DNA from: Maniola hyperantus
Lineage: Eukaryota; Arthropoda; Insecta; Lepidoptera; Nymphalidae
Assembly (NCBI RefSeq): GCF_902806685.2
Contig: NC_048557.2
Location: 1,178,001-1,242,000, forward strand
DNA length: 64,000 nucleotides
Direction of reading: 5' to 3'
Of the stretch, positions 40,147 through 51,000 are shown piece by piece (position 1 is the stretch's first letter; each line of letters starts with the position of its first letter). The notes beneath the pieces were generated by a model that was not told where the DNA came from, searched no databases, and saw only the letters and a program-made list of their open reading frames with translations. The translations under genes and the position numbers were made by a program.

Positions 40147-40673
40147 GTGTAACCAGCCCCCCAATTGTGTAAGAATAACCATTTCATGGCTATCGCAATC
40201 GTCAAGAAATTCTGCCCTTTGATTGGTTGATTCGCTGTTTACATTTTTTCACAGCCAATCAAAGGGCAGAATTCTTGACGATTGCGATAGCCATGAAATG
40301 GTTATTCTTACACAATTGGGGGGAAGAACTCTAGCAAAAACTTAGCGTTATTGTTACCATAACCATACAATAACCATCATTTACCTCATTTTGTAGTTTT
40401 AGTGATTTAGTGTTTTTCAAACCCGCAATGTATAGATTGCAAAACTCGGGTCAACTCAATGCCCCGCCTACGACGCGGCATTGACTCCGAGTGGCCTACT
40501 CAAGCAACGTTCGTTGACCTCTAGCATCAGTCAGATGTTTATTTGCAATATACCGTAAACTTTTACAAAATTATAGGATTTTCTTTCGCCTTTTTTGTGT
40601 GGTATCATATCAGTAATCATCAGTAGGTACTATCACCTGTCTTCGTTTTTGCCAGCGTTCTGGTTACACCCTG
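40147..40673 (+). mobile_element. Repeat G, both ends present, split by a palindrome
   Basis: The left end gtgtaaccag (40148-40156) and the resumed aactctagcaaaaacttagc (40327 on) flank the palindromic insertion. The right end, tgccagcgttctggttacac followed by cctg, is inverted relative to the left, so repeat G has terminal inverted repeats like a DNA element. Confidence 0.8.
40157..40323. mobile_element. 167-bp near-perfect palindrome
   Basis: Arms of about 70 nt start ccccccaattgtgtaagaat and end in the exact inverse. They differ by one base of length (aagaaattc/aagaattc) and surround a spacer of about 22 nt. It sits inside repeat G. Confidence 0.95.
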
Positions 40674-41028
40674 CATTATAAAACCGATTTAACCCAAGTC
40701 ACACGCTGACACAATAAGGAAGAATCAAGTCACCCTGGTGGCGCCAAGCGGTTGGTTACATTGGCTTAGATAAAGTATCAGCATGCTACCGTTTTAGCAA
40801 ACAATCGAACATTAGTCAATACCATAATCAAGATCGGTGTTCCCTATTTCGGTAGACTCGCCTATTTCCTTAATTGCTGTTGCTAATTTTGATTTGTCCT
40901 AAACGTTTTGTTCGTAGTTTCAATAGAGTAGGTATCTATAATAGAATTTAATTTTTTTACTTAATTGCATATGAAAAGTTAAAAGAATCGGCCAGGTTAG
41001 TTAGCAATGTCTTATTTCTTTCTTACTA

Positions 41029-41130
41029 GCTGATGCCCGCTACTTCGTTCGTGTGGAATTAGGGTTTTGTAAATCCCGTGGGAACTCTTTGATTTTCCGA
41101 GATAAAAAGTAGCCTATGCCACTCTCCAGG
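41029..41130 (-). mobile_element. Repeat I, 3' part
   Basis: It reads ctagctgatgcccgctactt to gcctatgccactctccaggt, then is truncated. Confidence 0.75.
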
Positions 41131-41185
41131 TCTTCAACCAATTTTAAACAGCAATTTTAATGCGATTACATAACTATTAACATAA

Positions 41186-41498
41186 GCTGTGATAGCCTAG
41201 TAGTTAGGACGTACGCCTTCTAATCGGAGGTCGGGGGTTCGATCCCGAGCACGCACCTCTACCTTTTCGGAGTTATGTGCGTTTTTAAATAAATAAATAT
41301 CACTTCCTTTAACGGTGAAGGAAAAAATCGTGAGGAAACCTGCATGCCTGAGAGATCTCCATAATGATCTCAAAGGTGTGTGAAGTCTGCTAATCCGCAC
41401 ATGGCCAGCGTGGTAGACTATGGCCAAACCCTTCTCACTCTGAGAGGAGACCCCGTGCTTTTCAGTGAGCCGGGCGGCGACAGGTTGATCATGACATA
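41186..41498 (+). mobile_element. SINE B, full length
   Basis: Head: gctgtgatagcctagtagtt, then B box gggttcgatcccgag. The body ends gtgagccgggcggcgacagg and the tail is a short atgatcatg. Confidence 0.85.
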
Positions 41499-41788
41499 AC
41501 TATATTTATATAATCGACTCTATAATTTTATATAACAAATTATACAAAACAAAAGTTATGGCCTAGATGAGTAATATTATTACAAAGGACGCAAACCGGT
41601 CCAGTGAAAGTTATATTGAAGGTTGCGAAGTGGATTTGCAACATTTAGATTTTAGACTGTTTGTTGTTACTTGTTATTATTTGTCAATAACTAGCTGATG
41701 CCCGCGACTACGATCGCGTGGATATAGTTTTTTTTAAATCCCGTAGGAACTCTTTGATTTTAATGTTAATCCAGGGTATAAACTATAT

Positions 41789-42146
41789 AATAATAATAAA
41801 GCCTTTATTACTGAAAATCTAAATTTACAATGTTGGATTGTGTAATTGATACAGACATACATTACAAACATGTTCCTATTTCTATACAAGTATATTTTTT
41901 TTGTTTATAATTACAGTAAACAAGTAGGTGCCTATATACTTAATACTTTTTCCGTTTTTATTTTATTTTAATAAATCCATTTATTACTTACTACACCAAT
42001 AACATAAAGATTAAAAAAAATTGATATTAAATTGCAATTATTTGGGTAATATTTAAAAAAACAGTTTTTAAATGGAAAGTGCTAGACTGCAACCCTTCTG
42101 TTGTTGGAAAGCTAGCAGGCAAGGAATAATAAAATAAATAAAAATA
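41789..42146 (-). mobile_element. LINE 3' end insertion with 12-bp target duplication
   Basis: It is bounded by tataaactatat (41777-41788 and 42147-42158). The minus-strand end reads aataaaggctttattatta, a polyadenylation signal plus TTA tail. A similar signal closes the RTE at 61.8 kb. It is 358 bp with no ORF. Confidence 0.85.
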
Positions 42147-42219
42147 TATAAACTATATCCATTCCAAATTTCCCCCAAACACGTCCGGTACTTTTTGCGT
42201 GAAAGAGTTACAAACATAC

Positions 42220-42238
42220 AAACACACACACACACACA

Positions 42239-42289
<51 letters not shown>

Positions 42290-42293
42290 ACAA
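42220..42293. repeat. (CA)n microsatellite
   Basis: Two CA runs are separated by tacatatata. The array is inside the 5' part of repeat I. The minus-strand open frame over it is an artefact of the repeat. Confidence 0.95.
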
Positions 42294-42332
42294 TCACAAT
42301 ACACAAACTTTCTCCTTTATAATAATTAGTGT

Positions 42333-42895
42333 AATAGTGTGATACTACAATTTACAAGTTAATTTAAAAAAAATCAAAAACTCCAACTGCTGTTTGAACT
42401 GCATCTTACATATAAATTTAACTAATATAAAGATTCCGTAGGATCTTGGAACAAATAAGGCCGAGCTGTTATAGGTACATACCACCAATATAACTCAATT
42501 AACATTTACAGACAAGTAGGTACATAATTACTCGTAAAATACAGGTCAGAGAGAAGTATACGTATGTAGTTGATACAACAATAACATATTACGTGATCTG
42601 AACAACAGAGATAAAATAAATTCGGTCAACCGCAGTGCCTCAGACTAAAGGAATATATACATAAACAGTAGACGGATAGTTGTTGATAAAATTTTACGAA
42701 ACAATTCCGGAGAAACCGATTTCAAAATAAAATGCCACAAATTGTATTGTAAAATTTTGTGCCGAACAGACACAAGTTAATAATAACGTGTTAAAATATT
42801 TCAGACTGCTTCCCTGGCACCAAAGATACTTTCAGTGCGATATTCAAAATAACGCATATTGGTTAATATTTTTCCACTATTGGGTAAAAATACTC
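42333..42895. other. AT-rich, nothing recognised
   Basis: No exon or shared repeat on either strand. Confidence 0.35.
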
Positions 42896-42899
42896 TTTT

Positions 42900-43442
42900 C
42901 AGGCTCACCAAGATAAAGAAACCACAAGGCGCATCGAAAATGCCTGGAGAAGCTTTTGGTCATTGAAAGAACTGTTTAAAAGCAACTTTCCATTACATCT
43001 TAAGCGAAAGCTCATGGACATGTGCATTCTGCCAATTCTCACGTATGGTGCTCAGACATGGTCCCTGACAAACTCTCAAAAGTCCAAGCTCAAGGTTTGC
43101 CAAAGAGCCATGGAACGCAGCATACTAGGTATAAAACTAGCAGATCGCGTAAGGAATTCTGCTATACGTTCCAAAACGCGAGTAGCTGACGTTGGCCTTG
43201 CAGCCGCTTTACTCAAATGGGACTGGGCAGGTCATGTGTGCCGTATGCCAGATGAGTTATGGGCAAAATCTGCTTCTTTTTGGACGCCCCAGAATCATCA
43301 ACGCCAGCGTGGTCGGCCGAGGCGACGTTGGCGTGATGAATTAGATAAATTTACAGTTACGTGGCCTGAAGAGGCACGAAATAGAAAATTGTGGAAGGAT
43401 CGGAGGGAGGCCTTTGCCCAGACGTGGGACAGCACAGGCTGA
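42900..43442 (+). pseudogene. RTE LINE, C-terminal part of the ORF
   Basis: The frame is open from 42900 to the stop at 43442, with no ATG at the true start. It encodes QAHQDKETTRRIENAWRSFW, MCILPILTYGAQTWSLTNSQ, QRAMERSILGIKLADRVRNS and LKWDWAGHVCRMPDELWAK. This is the thumb and C-terminal region after the reverse transcriptase in RTE-clade elements, homologous to residues 260-430 of the minus-strand frame at 61.9-63.2 kb. The catalytic core is missing. Confidence 0.8.
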
Positions 43443-43850
43443 TTTAGATTAGGGTAAAAATACAGCAAGAACACATAGCTTCGGCCAATAGCAACGAGTG
43501 CGTCGATCGAGCTAGGGCAGCTGCAGCTGGTATCATTTTTATGAACGCCTTTTCACTGTCCATTTTCTCCATTAGTCTTTTGTAAACTATAGACCACGCA
43601 GATAAAAATGTTGTAGACTGTCGACCGCAAACCAACTGCGGTTAGCACTGTAGATGTTTATTATTAGATTGGACATAACGGAACTGCACTGTTACGCTCG
43701 TTAAAAAGTAAACCATTGTAACAAGGTTTGGAAAGTAATAAATCGATACATTTTTATCAAAGAATAGCAACCCGCCCGGCTTGAATAATGTAGCTTTACT
43801 ACTGGAGAAAGAATACCCCCTACAAACAAACTTACAAACTTTACCTCTTT
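43443..43850. other. Unique, no gene seen
   Basis: The region next to the RTE stop has no (ATG)n tail, so this RTE copy may be cut at its 3' end. Confidence 0.35.
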
Positions 43851-44231
43851 ATAATCTCTATATATAAAAATGAATCGCTGAATGTGTTGCTAAGCGCAAA
43901 TCTCGAGAACAGTTGAACCGATTTCGCTAATTCTTTTTTTATAAAATTCCTTGAACTACGAGGATGGTTCTTAGTTCTTACGGAGAGAAAAAAGAAAAAC
44001 AAAACTTTTCTATATTCCCATACAAAAGATTCGTAATAATACTTAGTCAATTTAACCTTTAACACCTACCATACCATAAAGTTTAAGTTTTAGTTTAAGT
44101 GTGAGTGGAAGGGTTCCGGGAAGGCTGACCCGGCGCGGTGTCCCGAATAGCAGAATAAAGTATCAAAAATAAATAAATATATAAAGAATCGACTGTTAGG
44201 CGGTACGAAGTTCGCCGAGTCAGCTAGTTTT
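43851..44231 (+). mobile_element. Repeat J with an inner insertion
   Basis: It starts ctctatatataaaaatgaat and ends gtacgaagttcgccgagtca then gctagt. About 120 bp in the middle (gtttaagttttagtttaagt ... gcagaataaagtatc, then aataaataaata) looks like a short LINE tail. It is absent from the copy at 44.8 kb. Confidence 0.65.
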
Positions 44232-44486
44232 AGTATAGAAGTACAGATATGCATTATTGAATTGAACCATCAAAGTGAATGTTTTGTTCTTCACTACTCT
44301 GTAACGAGAATGGAACAATGGCGCTCTGTCATTATTTCTACGTGACATTGGCTAAGTAAAATACGAGTATTTATGCTTGGTTTGGCGCACCACGCTACTG
44401 TAAGCTACAAACCAAAATGAAGAGTTATTATAACAATTTCAAATTTCAATGCAGCAAAATTCCCTCGAAAATTAATAAAACATAAC

Positions 44487-44730
44487 ATGCAATCTCACCT
44501 GGTGGTAAGTGATGATGCAGTCTACGATGGAAGCGGGCAAACCTGGAAGGGGTATGGTAGTTTTTATTAAACCCATGCCCCTCTAGTTTTCTACACGGCA
44601 TCGTACCGGAACGCTAAATCGCTTAGCGACACGGCTTTGCCGGTAGGGTGGTAACCACGGCCGAAACCTCCCCACCAGACTAGACCAGAATTTTAAAAAT
44701 TATAAAAAGCCAAACCTCTGCCAGGAACAC
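44487..44730 (-). mobile_element. SINE D copy
   Basis: It starts gcaatctcacctggtggtaa and ends near aacctctgccaggaacac, with partial loss of the tRNA-like head. Confidence 0.75.
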
Positions 44731-44807
44731 TTATCCCGAATCATTATCCAGAGATAAGTAACACTTATAGAATGTTCCCAGATTATCTGGAATAGAATGG
44801 ATATATA

Positions 44808-44957
44808 TCTTTTCTATATATAAAAATAAATCGCTGAATGTGTTGCTGATCGCAAATCTCGAGAACAGCTGAACCGATTTTGCTAATTCTTTTTTTATAA
44901 TATTCCTTGAAGTACGAGGATTCGCGCGCGGTACGAAGTTCGCCGGGCAGCTAGTTT
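44808..44957 (+). mobile_element. Repeat J, short copy
   Basis: It starts ttctatatataaaaataaat and has gtacgaagttcgccgggcag then ctagtt at the end. Confidence 0.75.
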
Positions 44958-45030
44958 CTTTTAAAATAAACTTTTACAAGTGCTTTTGAATCGTCAAAAT
45001 AATTTACCACTGGTTCGGAATGCCGTACCT
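44958..45030 (-). mobile_element. Jockey/CR1-like LINE 3' UTR scrap
   Basis: aataaacttttacaagtgct and taccactggttcggaatgcc match the inverse of the tail at 31.9-32.0 kb. Confidence 0.6.
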
Positions 45031-45487
45031 ACGTACTAAATTAGTTTGCGTCATCACTTTCAATGAGGTGAGTTCAATATCACCTGCTATCAGTAATAAC
45101 AAAACATCATTAATCAAGGTCAGGGCGTAGGCCATCAATAAATCGTTATCTACGACGGTGTTGCACCTATTTCTATGCCTAAAACAGTTCTGGGTTCGAC
45201 CTAATAGATACCTTGACCTTTAGGATAGAGAGGAAGAATTCCGAAGAATTCTTCGCTTGTTTCAAGAAGCGAAGTGGACGATTTACCTACCTTGACCTGG
45301 ATATCTAACGATCGAACGAAAACTTGCTCTAAATGTAAAAATACGGCACGGAGAATTCTAGACGCATTTTTTAGGTAGATAGACTTTTAAAATCTAGTGC
45401 TGTCTTTTCTTTTACGGGAAACGAAATAATCTATCTTATTTTAATGATTCCTCAGAAGTATTTGGGATTTCAAATAATAATTACCGT
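45031..45487. other. Unique, no gene seen
   Basis: A short inverted repeat, gaagaattcttcg, lies near 45240. Nothing else is seen. Confidence 0.35.
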
Positions 45488-45676
45488 AACCTGATTTTTT
45501 TTTTTTTTTTTAAAGATTATTAGCCATGTTAAATGACTAATATTCCCCTTTCCTCTCCAACTAAGCGTCAAGCTTGTGCTAGGAGTAGGTACGACAATAG
45601 TGCAACGGGCGGGGTTTGAACCGTCGACCATTTGGTTTTCAGTCCACTCCTTTACCGGTTGAGCTATTGAGGCTAT
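45488..45676 (-). mobile_element. SINE C copy
   Basis: It has a long poly(T), then tagccatgttaaatgactaa, B box ggtttgaaccgtcg and A-box end gctattgaggct. Confidence 0.82.
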
Positions 45677-45749
45677 GAATAATTGTAAAGTTTTGACTCC
45701 TTTAATAAGTAATTGTTCATCCAATAATGTGTGTTTGTATATATTTAAG

Positions 45750-45801
45750 TTTTAAATTTTAAAAACCTAAATCCAGGACGAAGTCGCGGGCGTCATCTAG
45801 T
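45750..45801 (+). mobile_element. Repeat I 3' stub
   Basis: Only aaaaacctaaatccaggacg and aagtcgcgggcgtcatctag remain, consistent with strong 5' truncation. Confidence 0.7.
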
Positions 45802-45804
45802 GTA

Positions 45805-46500
45805 AAATAAAATAAAATTTCATGATAATCATGATAAAATTCATCAGACCTGGTTTACTTCCTAGAACTTACATACATATACCTAGATTACAATATGTAT
45901 GCCGTATATTTTATACTATTCACCACGATATTACATAATGTTTACAAAATTGCGATTCACAAATCGGTGCCATTTTGGCGAAGTCGTGCGCATAAATAAA
46001 TCAATACAGTTGATAAAATACTACATTGTCGAAATCCCGGATGTATAAATATGGTTGCCAATGTACAAGTAAATGTGATAAATAGTACTATGGAAGTACT
46101 AATACGAAGTAGATACTTCCTAATTCCATGGAATTACCTAATTACATTCATTACGAACTTAACCAAAGAGCAATTTTGCCAACAATTAATAAATTAAGAT
46201 AAGCGTAAAACAATACAAATGGCAATTTCACTTTCAACGAAACTATTCCCACGATTGTATTAATTGTTCACAACTAAGACCGTTAAATAATCTTAATTTC
46301 TTTGGTTCACATGCTACCTGTCGAATTTTTATTAAAATATCACAACACAACTTGCATTGTAAACGAAAGACAGTGCCAAGTCAGATTTGTGGTTTTCTCC
46401 CACGCTTCTGCATTGCAGAATGTTTGCTATTTGGCAAAAACCTGAATACGACGCTATGGCGATTAGGTATTTTGTAGACAGTACGTATTACTTAGTACGT
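45805..46500. other. Unique AT-rich DNA
   Basis: No exon or shared repeat seen. Confidence 0.35.
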
Positions 46501-46617
46501 TCATCATCATCATGATCAACCCATCGCCGGCTCACTACAGAGCACGGGCCTCCTATCAGAGTTAGAAGGGTTTAGGCCATAGTCTACCACGCTGGCCATG
46601 TTCGGATTGGTAGACTT
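46501..46617 (-). mobile_element. SINE B tail and partial body
   Basis: It runs from the (ATG)n tail to gttcggattggtagactt, then tagtacgtt, a copy of the sequence just before the element (a possible short target repeat, tagtacgtt). Confidence 0.7.
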
Positions 46618-46744
46618 AGTACGTTAGTACTATTATATTATTCTGTGGTACCGGCAAGCCCAACGTGTGACACTTTAACACTGGAATTCGTAGTCAAGAT
46701 AGGGGCTTCTTTAGAGGACGATTGGAACGACTCACCCTGATTGC

Positions 46745-46947
46745 TACCGCATACTAATAGCGGATAGCTGGAAAGAAATATTGTAAATCGACCTTTAGAA
46801 TGAGATTTCGGCTTTGTACAGCGTTGTCTCTGTCACTCATACCTATGTGACGTTTTGTTGGTCTCAACAACAGAGACAACGCTCTACAAAACCGCTATCT
46901 CTTTCTAAAGGTCGATGTACAATATTTTCTGCCGCATACTGTATATA
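46745..46947. mobile_element. MITE F copy
   Basis: Palindromic core: tacagcgttgtctctgtcac and caacagagacaacgctctac. Right end: tctgccgcatactgtata. Confidence 0.8.
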
Positions 46948-47850
46948 AAAAATTTCAGCGCATTAACTACGAGTATAAAGCCTTTCATATTATGCCTTCT
47001 CATTGTGACGCTACGAATCAAAGAACAAAGGTAAGACGTAAGGTTAAAACAATAAGCTTGAAAGAGGAAAAACGACTTATACCTACCTACCTAATAGATC
47101 ATTGCTCGAAGATCTTACTTCCATACCGGTGCCAGATTTGATGCCAGGCTAGATCAGTTTCAGAAACTACATTTTCTAAATAGTCAGTAGGCCTATTACG
47201 TAACTCCGCAGTTGACTATTTAGTTGGACACTCGGAAGATGTCCGACAAATGACTGACATCCTCCGAATTTGTTATTGGATAACTTCGGTAACCAGCCGA
47301 GATGACATCATAAGAGCTGTATCTCGGCGAGTGACATCGACAGGGTGACATGAACACAGAACACTGTAGGTACCCTAAAGCAGATATTTTTGGACATTTT
47401 AGTGAACTAAATAATTGTGTACAGTGTAGCCGTAAGATACAGAATAGGCCTGCAGAATGTAATGGAACTGCTACGGATCAGAGAATCTACAATCTAAAGA
47501 CTACATCAGCGCTTAACCATAAAGAGAGACCAGAGGGAGACAAAACGCTTGATCACATCAATTATTTCAAAATTATATGTATAGTCATTGTATTATATTA
47601 TGGCATTGTATTATATTATGGAACATTCAAGCCATTGCCATTAGACTTCCCGTGCCCGCCTCGTAGGAACTTGCGTCACCCATTGATAAAGTCGCATGTC
47701 ATAACAATGGCCATAACTCAGCGCCACAAAAAGTGAATACCGAAAATACAGTTTTACGAGTCACGACGGACGCGACGCTACAAATTTGTTGGTAGAGAAT
47801 TTCTCATCTCTTCTTACATAATTCCAAGGATGATAATCTATAATATACTC
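46948..47850. other. Intergenic, no supported gene
   Basis: The longest plus-strand open frame here, 47350-47736 (128 codons), has no recognised domain and no clear splice sites. It includes a small tandem repeat (ttgtattatattatgg twice), so it is not called. Confidence 0.4.
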
Positions 47851-47851
47851 G

Positions 47852-47955
47852 TATAAAAGGAAAAGGTGACTGACTGACTGATCTATCAACGCACAGCTCA
47901 AACTACTGGACGGATCGGGCTAAAATTTGGCATGCAGATAGCTATTATGCTATTA
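47852..47955 (+). mobile_element. Repeat A, missing its 3' half
   Basis: It starts tataaaaggaaaaggtgact and stops after gcatgcagatagctattatg. It is the only repeat A copy here truncated at this side. Confidence 0.75.
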
Positions 47956-48137
47956 TAATAGCACGCAGTTACGGTTGAAAGAGTTCCGATTAGGCCATTC
48001 ACGTCCGATGTCCTTGTCGGATATTATCGCGATGCGACGCCCATCGCCGGCAAGCGACCAACTCGCTAATTAAATAATAGCCATTATAGGATTACACTTC
48101 GCTGCGCATTCTGTTTGACTAAATGTTATGTCATTTC

Positions 48138-48268
48138 ATCATCATGATCAACCCATCAAGAGCACGGGTCTCCTCTCACTGTGAGAAGGGTCAATGCTGG
48201 CCATGTGCGGATTGGTAGACTTCACACACCTTCACAGGTTTCCTCACGATGTTTTCCTTCACCGTTAA
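48138..48268 (-). mobile_element. SINE B, internally deleted
   Basis: The tail catcatgatcaacccatc is followed by agagcacgggtctcctctca, with parts of the body missing, up to tcaccgtta. Confidence 0.7.
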
Positions 48269-48402
48269 CTTTGCTTATTATTAAGCTATTACTCTTGTTG
48301 TAAAGTTGATTCCAGTCTACTCCAATTTTTTAAAAGAACCCTAAATATGATCTCAGAGGATTCAGATTTAGAAACTGAGTTAGCGAATCACCCGCTGGAG
48401 AG

Positions 48403-48499
48403 TGACATAGGCTACTTTTTATCCCGGAAAATCAAAGAGTTCCCACGGGATTTTTAAAAACCTAAATCCACGCGGACCAAGTCGCGGGCATCGGCTAGT
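48403..48499 (+). mobile_element. Repeat I, 3' part
   Basis: gagagtgacataggctactt to gcgggcatcggctagt. 5'-truncated. Confidence 0.8.
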
Positions 48500-48924
48500 T
48501 TCAAATATTTTTCTCGATATATATCAGAGTGATGGAGTGGCCTTTCTCTTTATAAGTAAAGAAAGTATATCTTAGTCCATTCTCTGACAGTTGATGTATT
48601 GTTTTATTGTTCGACACAGAAAGGGCACATAAGGTACGTCCTTACACGCAAGTACCTAATATCTAGACCACCAATATTATGCTGGCACATCGAACAATAA
48701 AGTCTATAGGGATTGCGTAATACATACATCATACATTATGTATATTAGATAGTCTAGTTACTAGGCAGTAGATATCTACTAGACTCTAGTAGAAATCTAC
48801 TGTATGACGCACATATCGTGGGTTAAAACTTAGGCGGTAAATACCTTGTTGCTTAGTTATTCAACCTCCAAAATTACAAATGGAAACTACCGACTGAGTA
48901 CAAGATATACCTACCGACAACGAA

Positions 48925-49075
48925 GTTAAAGTGGCAATGGACAAGGCACATACCTAGTTCGAAAAACCGATACATGTTAGGGTCCCAAGGTGCTAGAATG
49001 GCAAGCTCGCACCGGAAGCGCAGCGTTGGCAGACCCCCAGTGACCCCACTAGGACCTAGGTGGACAGACGATATC
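48925..49075 (+). pseudogene. RTE 3' fragment
   Basis: It contains gttaaagtggcaatggacaa, cgcagcgttggcagaccccc and ggtggacagacgatatc, the decayed RTE C-terminal coding region. Repeat I abuts it. Confidence 0.65.
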
Positions 49076-49092
49076 AAACGAGGCCCAGAAAG

Positions 49093-49270
49093 TTTGTTGG
49101 TTTGTCCTTCAATCACGTCGCAATGGTGCAACGAATTGACGTGATATTTTTGCACGGGTATAGAGAAAGACCTGGAGAGTGACATAGGCTACTTTTTATC
49201 CCGGAAATATAAGAGTTGCCACGGGATTTTTAAAAAACCTAATGCGGACGAAGTCGCGGGCATCAGCTAG
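49093..49270 (+). mobile_element. Repeat I, 5'-truncated
   Basis: gtttgttggtttgtccttca to gtcgcgggcatcagctagt, inserted next to the RTE fragment. Confidence 0.82.
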
Positions 49271-49456
49271 TAGGTATATTATACAAAAAAAGGAGATTTA
49301 TTACCTACGTCATTTAAAATTCCGTGGTTCGTTCTACAGATCCGTGAAAACGTATTTAAACTCTTAACGGTTTTGTAGTCTACACTCTACTTGAGGTCGA
49401 GCGCACTGAACCACATCAAGTCTTCTGCCACCTGCCGTCGTATTGTGCTGTGTACC

Positions 49457-49621
49457 CAGTGGCGTGCAATTCATAGAGGCATAAAAGTACTGCTTACCCT
49501 AGTTGAAATGACCAGTGCCCATTTTTCTTTATGACCTGCCATTCAGTAGGTCTATATAAGGTGTATCTAAGGCCTATCTTACTAATGCTTACCCTGGCTT
49601 CGAACTCTGTGCACGCCACTG
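49457..49621. mobile_element. hAT-like MITE with 8-bp target duplication
   Basis: It begins cagtggcgtgcaattcatag and ends ctgtgcacgccactg. The perfect duplication tgtgtacc lies at 49449-49456 and 49622-49629. Sister of 3593-3735. Confidence 0.92.
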
Positions 49622-50029
49622 TGTGTACCTACATGCGAGGGGACCAGAAAAAAAAGCTTTCTCAATTGCATTTTTAATTTATGATCCTCCTGTTACGCTT
49701 TATGGATTTCGAAACAATTTAGTTTTCAAAGATACCTACCACTAATATATTTTATTTAACTTTCACTACTAATTTTTAGTTGATCTTTTCTTCTTGCAAA
49801 TATCGAAATCCTGCAGATCCAAAGAAAAGAATTCCGAAGATTAGCAAAGCGGCTTTAGTTGTAAGTGAGTAGTAATAATACGTTCATGGGACAGTTAGGG
49901 AACTTCGAACAAAACGTCGAGGCTTTGACGTCACTGGCAGGCGTCAAATGTTAGTACATTTGACGCAGGTAGCCCTAAAGTAGCCCTATTTTTCTTTGAT
50001 TTTACGTCACCATAGCCTAATATTTGACA

Positions 50030-50252
50030 CTAGCTGATGCTCGCGACTTCGTGCGCGTGGACTACACAAATTTCAAATCCCTAATTCACCCCCTTGGGGG
50101 TTGAATTTTCTAAAATTCATTCTTAGCGGATGCCTACGTCATAATAGCTATCTGCATGCCAAATTTCAGCTCGATCTGTCCAGTAGTTTGAGCTGTGCGT
50201 TGATAGATCAGTCAGTCAGTCAGTCACCTTTTCCTTTTATATATTTAGATTT
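50030..50252 (-). mobile_element. Repeat A copy
   Basis: ctagctgatgctcgcgactt to cagtcaccttttccttttat. It has only three or four GTCA units. Confidence 0.85.
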
Positions 50253-50439
50253 AGATATCGTCGATTCAGGATCAAACCGAGAGTTCCCTCAGAGTTCTCT
50301 AGTTCACTCTGACTCAGACTTCAGAGCAGCCGAACTTACCTACCTAAATCCTAATAAACCTTCCGCTTACAATTCCAAGCCCATATTTGACAAACTACTA
50401 GTTTTATAGAGTTGATAGGAAGCTATAAAACTCACTTGC

Positions 50440-50525
50440 ACGAATACCATCTGGCGTCATAACAGCAATGAATTGCTAACGTCGCGTCGCCGACGAAATA
50501 TGGCCCACTGTCACGTGACGTTCGG
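50440..50525 (-). promoter_or_regulatory. Candidate promoter/first exon with GTCACGTGAC
   Basis: A perfect palindromic E-box (gtcacgtgac, 50510-50519) precedes, on the minus strand, a GC-rich stretch. Downstream come an ATG (ATGACGCCAGATGGT) and a donor-like CAA|GTGAGT at about 50444. The arrangement could be a first exon of a minus-strand gene. No downstream exon can be linked to it. Confidence 0.2.
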
Positions 50526-50677
50526 AATAACAATCGCATTCGCAAGCACTAAACACTAATAGCATTCTGTAACAGACAGTCGCCGCATATCTGTTGTTCT
50601 GAAGTAAAAGCATTGTAATTGATACAAATTACTTACACTGCATTTTTGTCGGATATTAATGAATCATGTATGTATTA

Positions 50678-51000
50678 CTAGCTGATGCCCGCGACTTCGT
50701 CCACGTGGATTTAGGTTTTTAAAAATCCCGTGGGAACTCTTTGGTTTTCCAGGATAATAAGCCTATGTCAATTTCCGGGATGCAAGCTACCTCTGTACCA
50801 AATTTCATATAAATCGGTTAAACGGATGGGCCTTTAAGAATCCCGTGGGAACTTCTTGATTTTCCGGGATAAAAAGTAGCTTATGTCCTTCCCTGGGACG
50901 TAAGCTAACTCTGTAACAAATTTCATCAAAATCGGTTAAACTAGTGGGCCGTGAAAAGCTAGCAGACAGACAGACACACATTCGCATTTGTAATGTACTA
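50678..51000 (-). mobile_element. Repeat I tail plus a second related copy
   Basis: The first part runs from ctagctgatgcccgcgactt to aaatcggttaaacggatggg. It is followed by a second body (aatcccgtgggaacttcttg ... gctagcagacagacagacac). This is a partial tandem duplication of the element body. Confidence 0.75.

Larger units (their letters stand above)
41692..42332 (-). mobile_element. Repeat I split by a LINE 3' end
   Basis: The first part is 41692-41788 (tgatgcccgcgactacgatc). The second, from 42147, is aactatatccattccaaatt followed by a (CA)n run and ttctcctttataataatta. The 12-bp tataaactatat is duplicated at the joint. Confidence 0.8.

Noticed and set aside
42068..42304. Cys/Val-rich minus-strand frame
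   Set aside because: It is the translation of a (CA)n microsatellite.
47350..47736. 128-codon open frame on the plus strand
   Set aside because: No domain, no splice context, a small tandem repeat inside and no relatives. The length is possible by chance in 64 kb.
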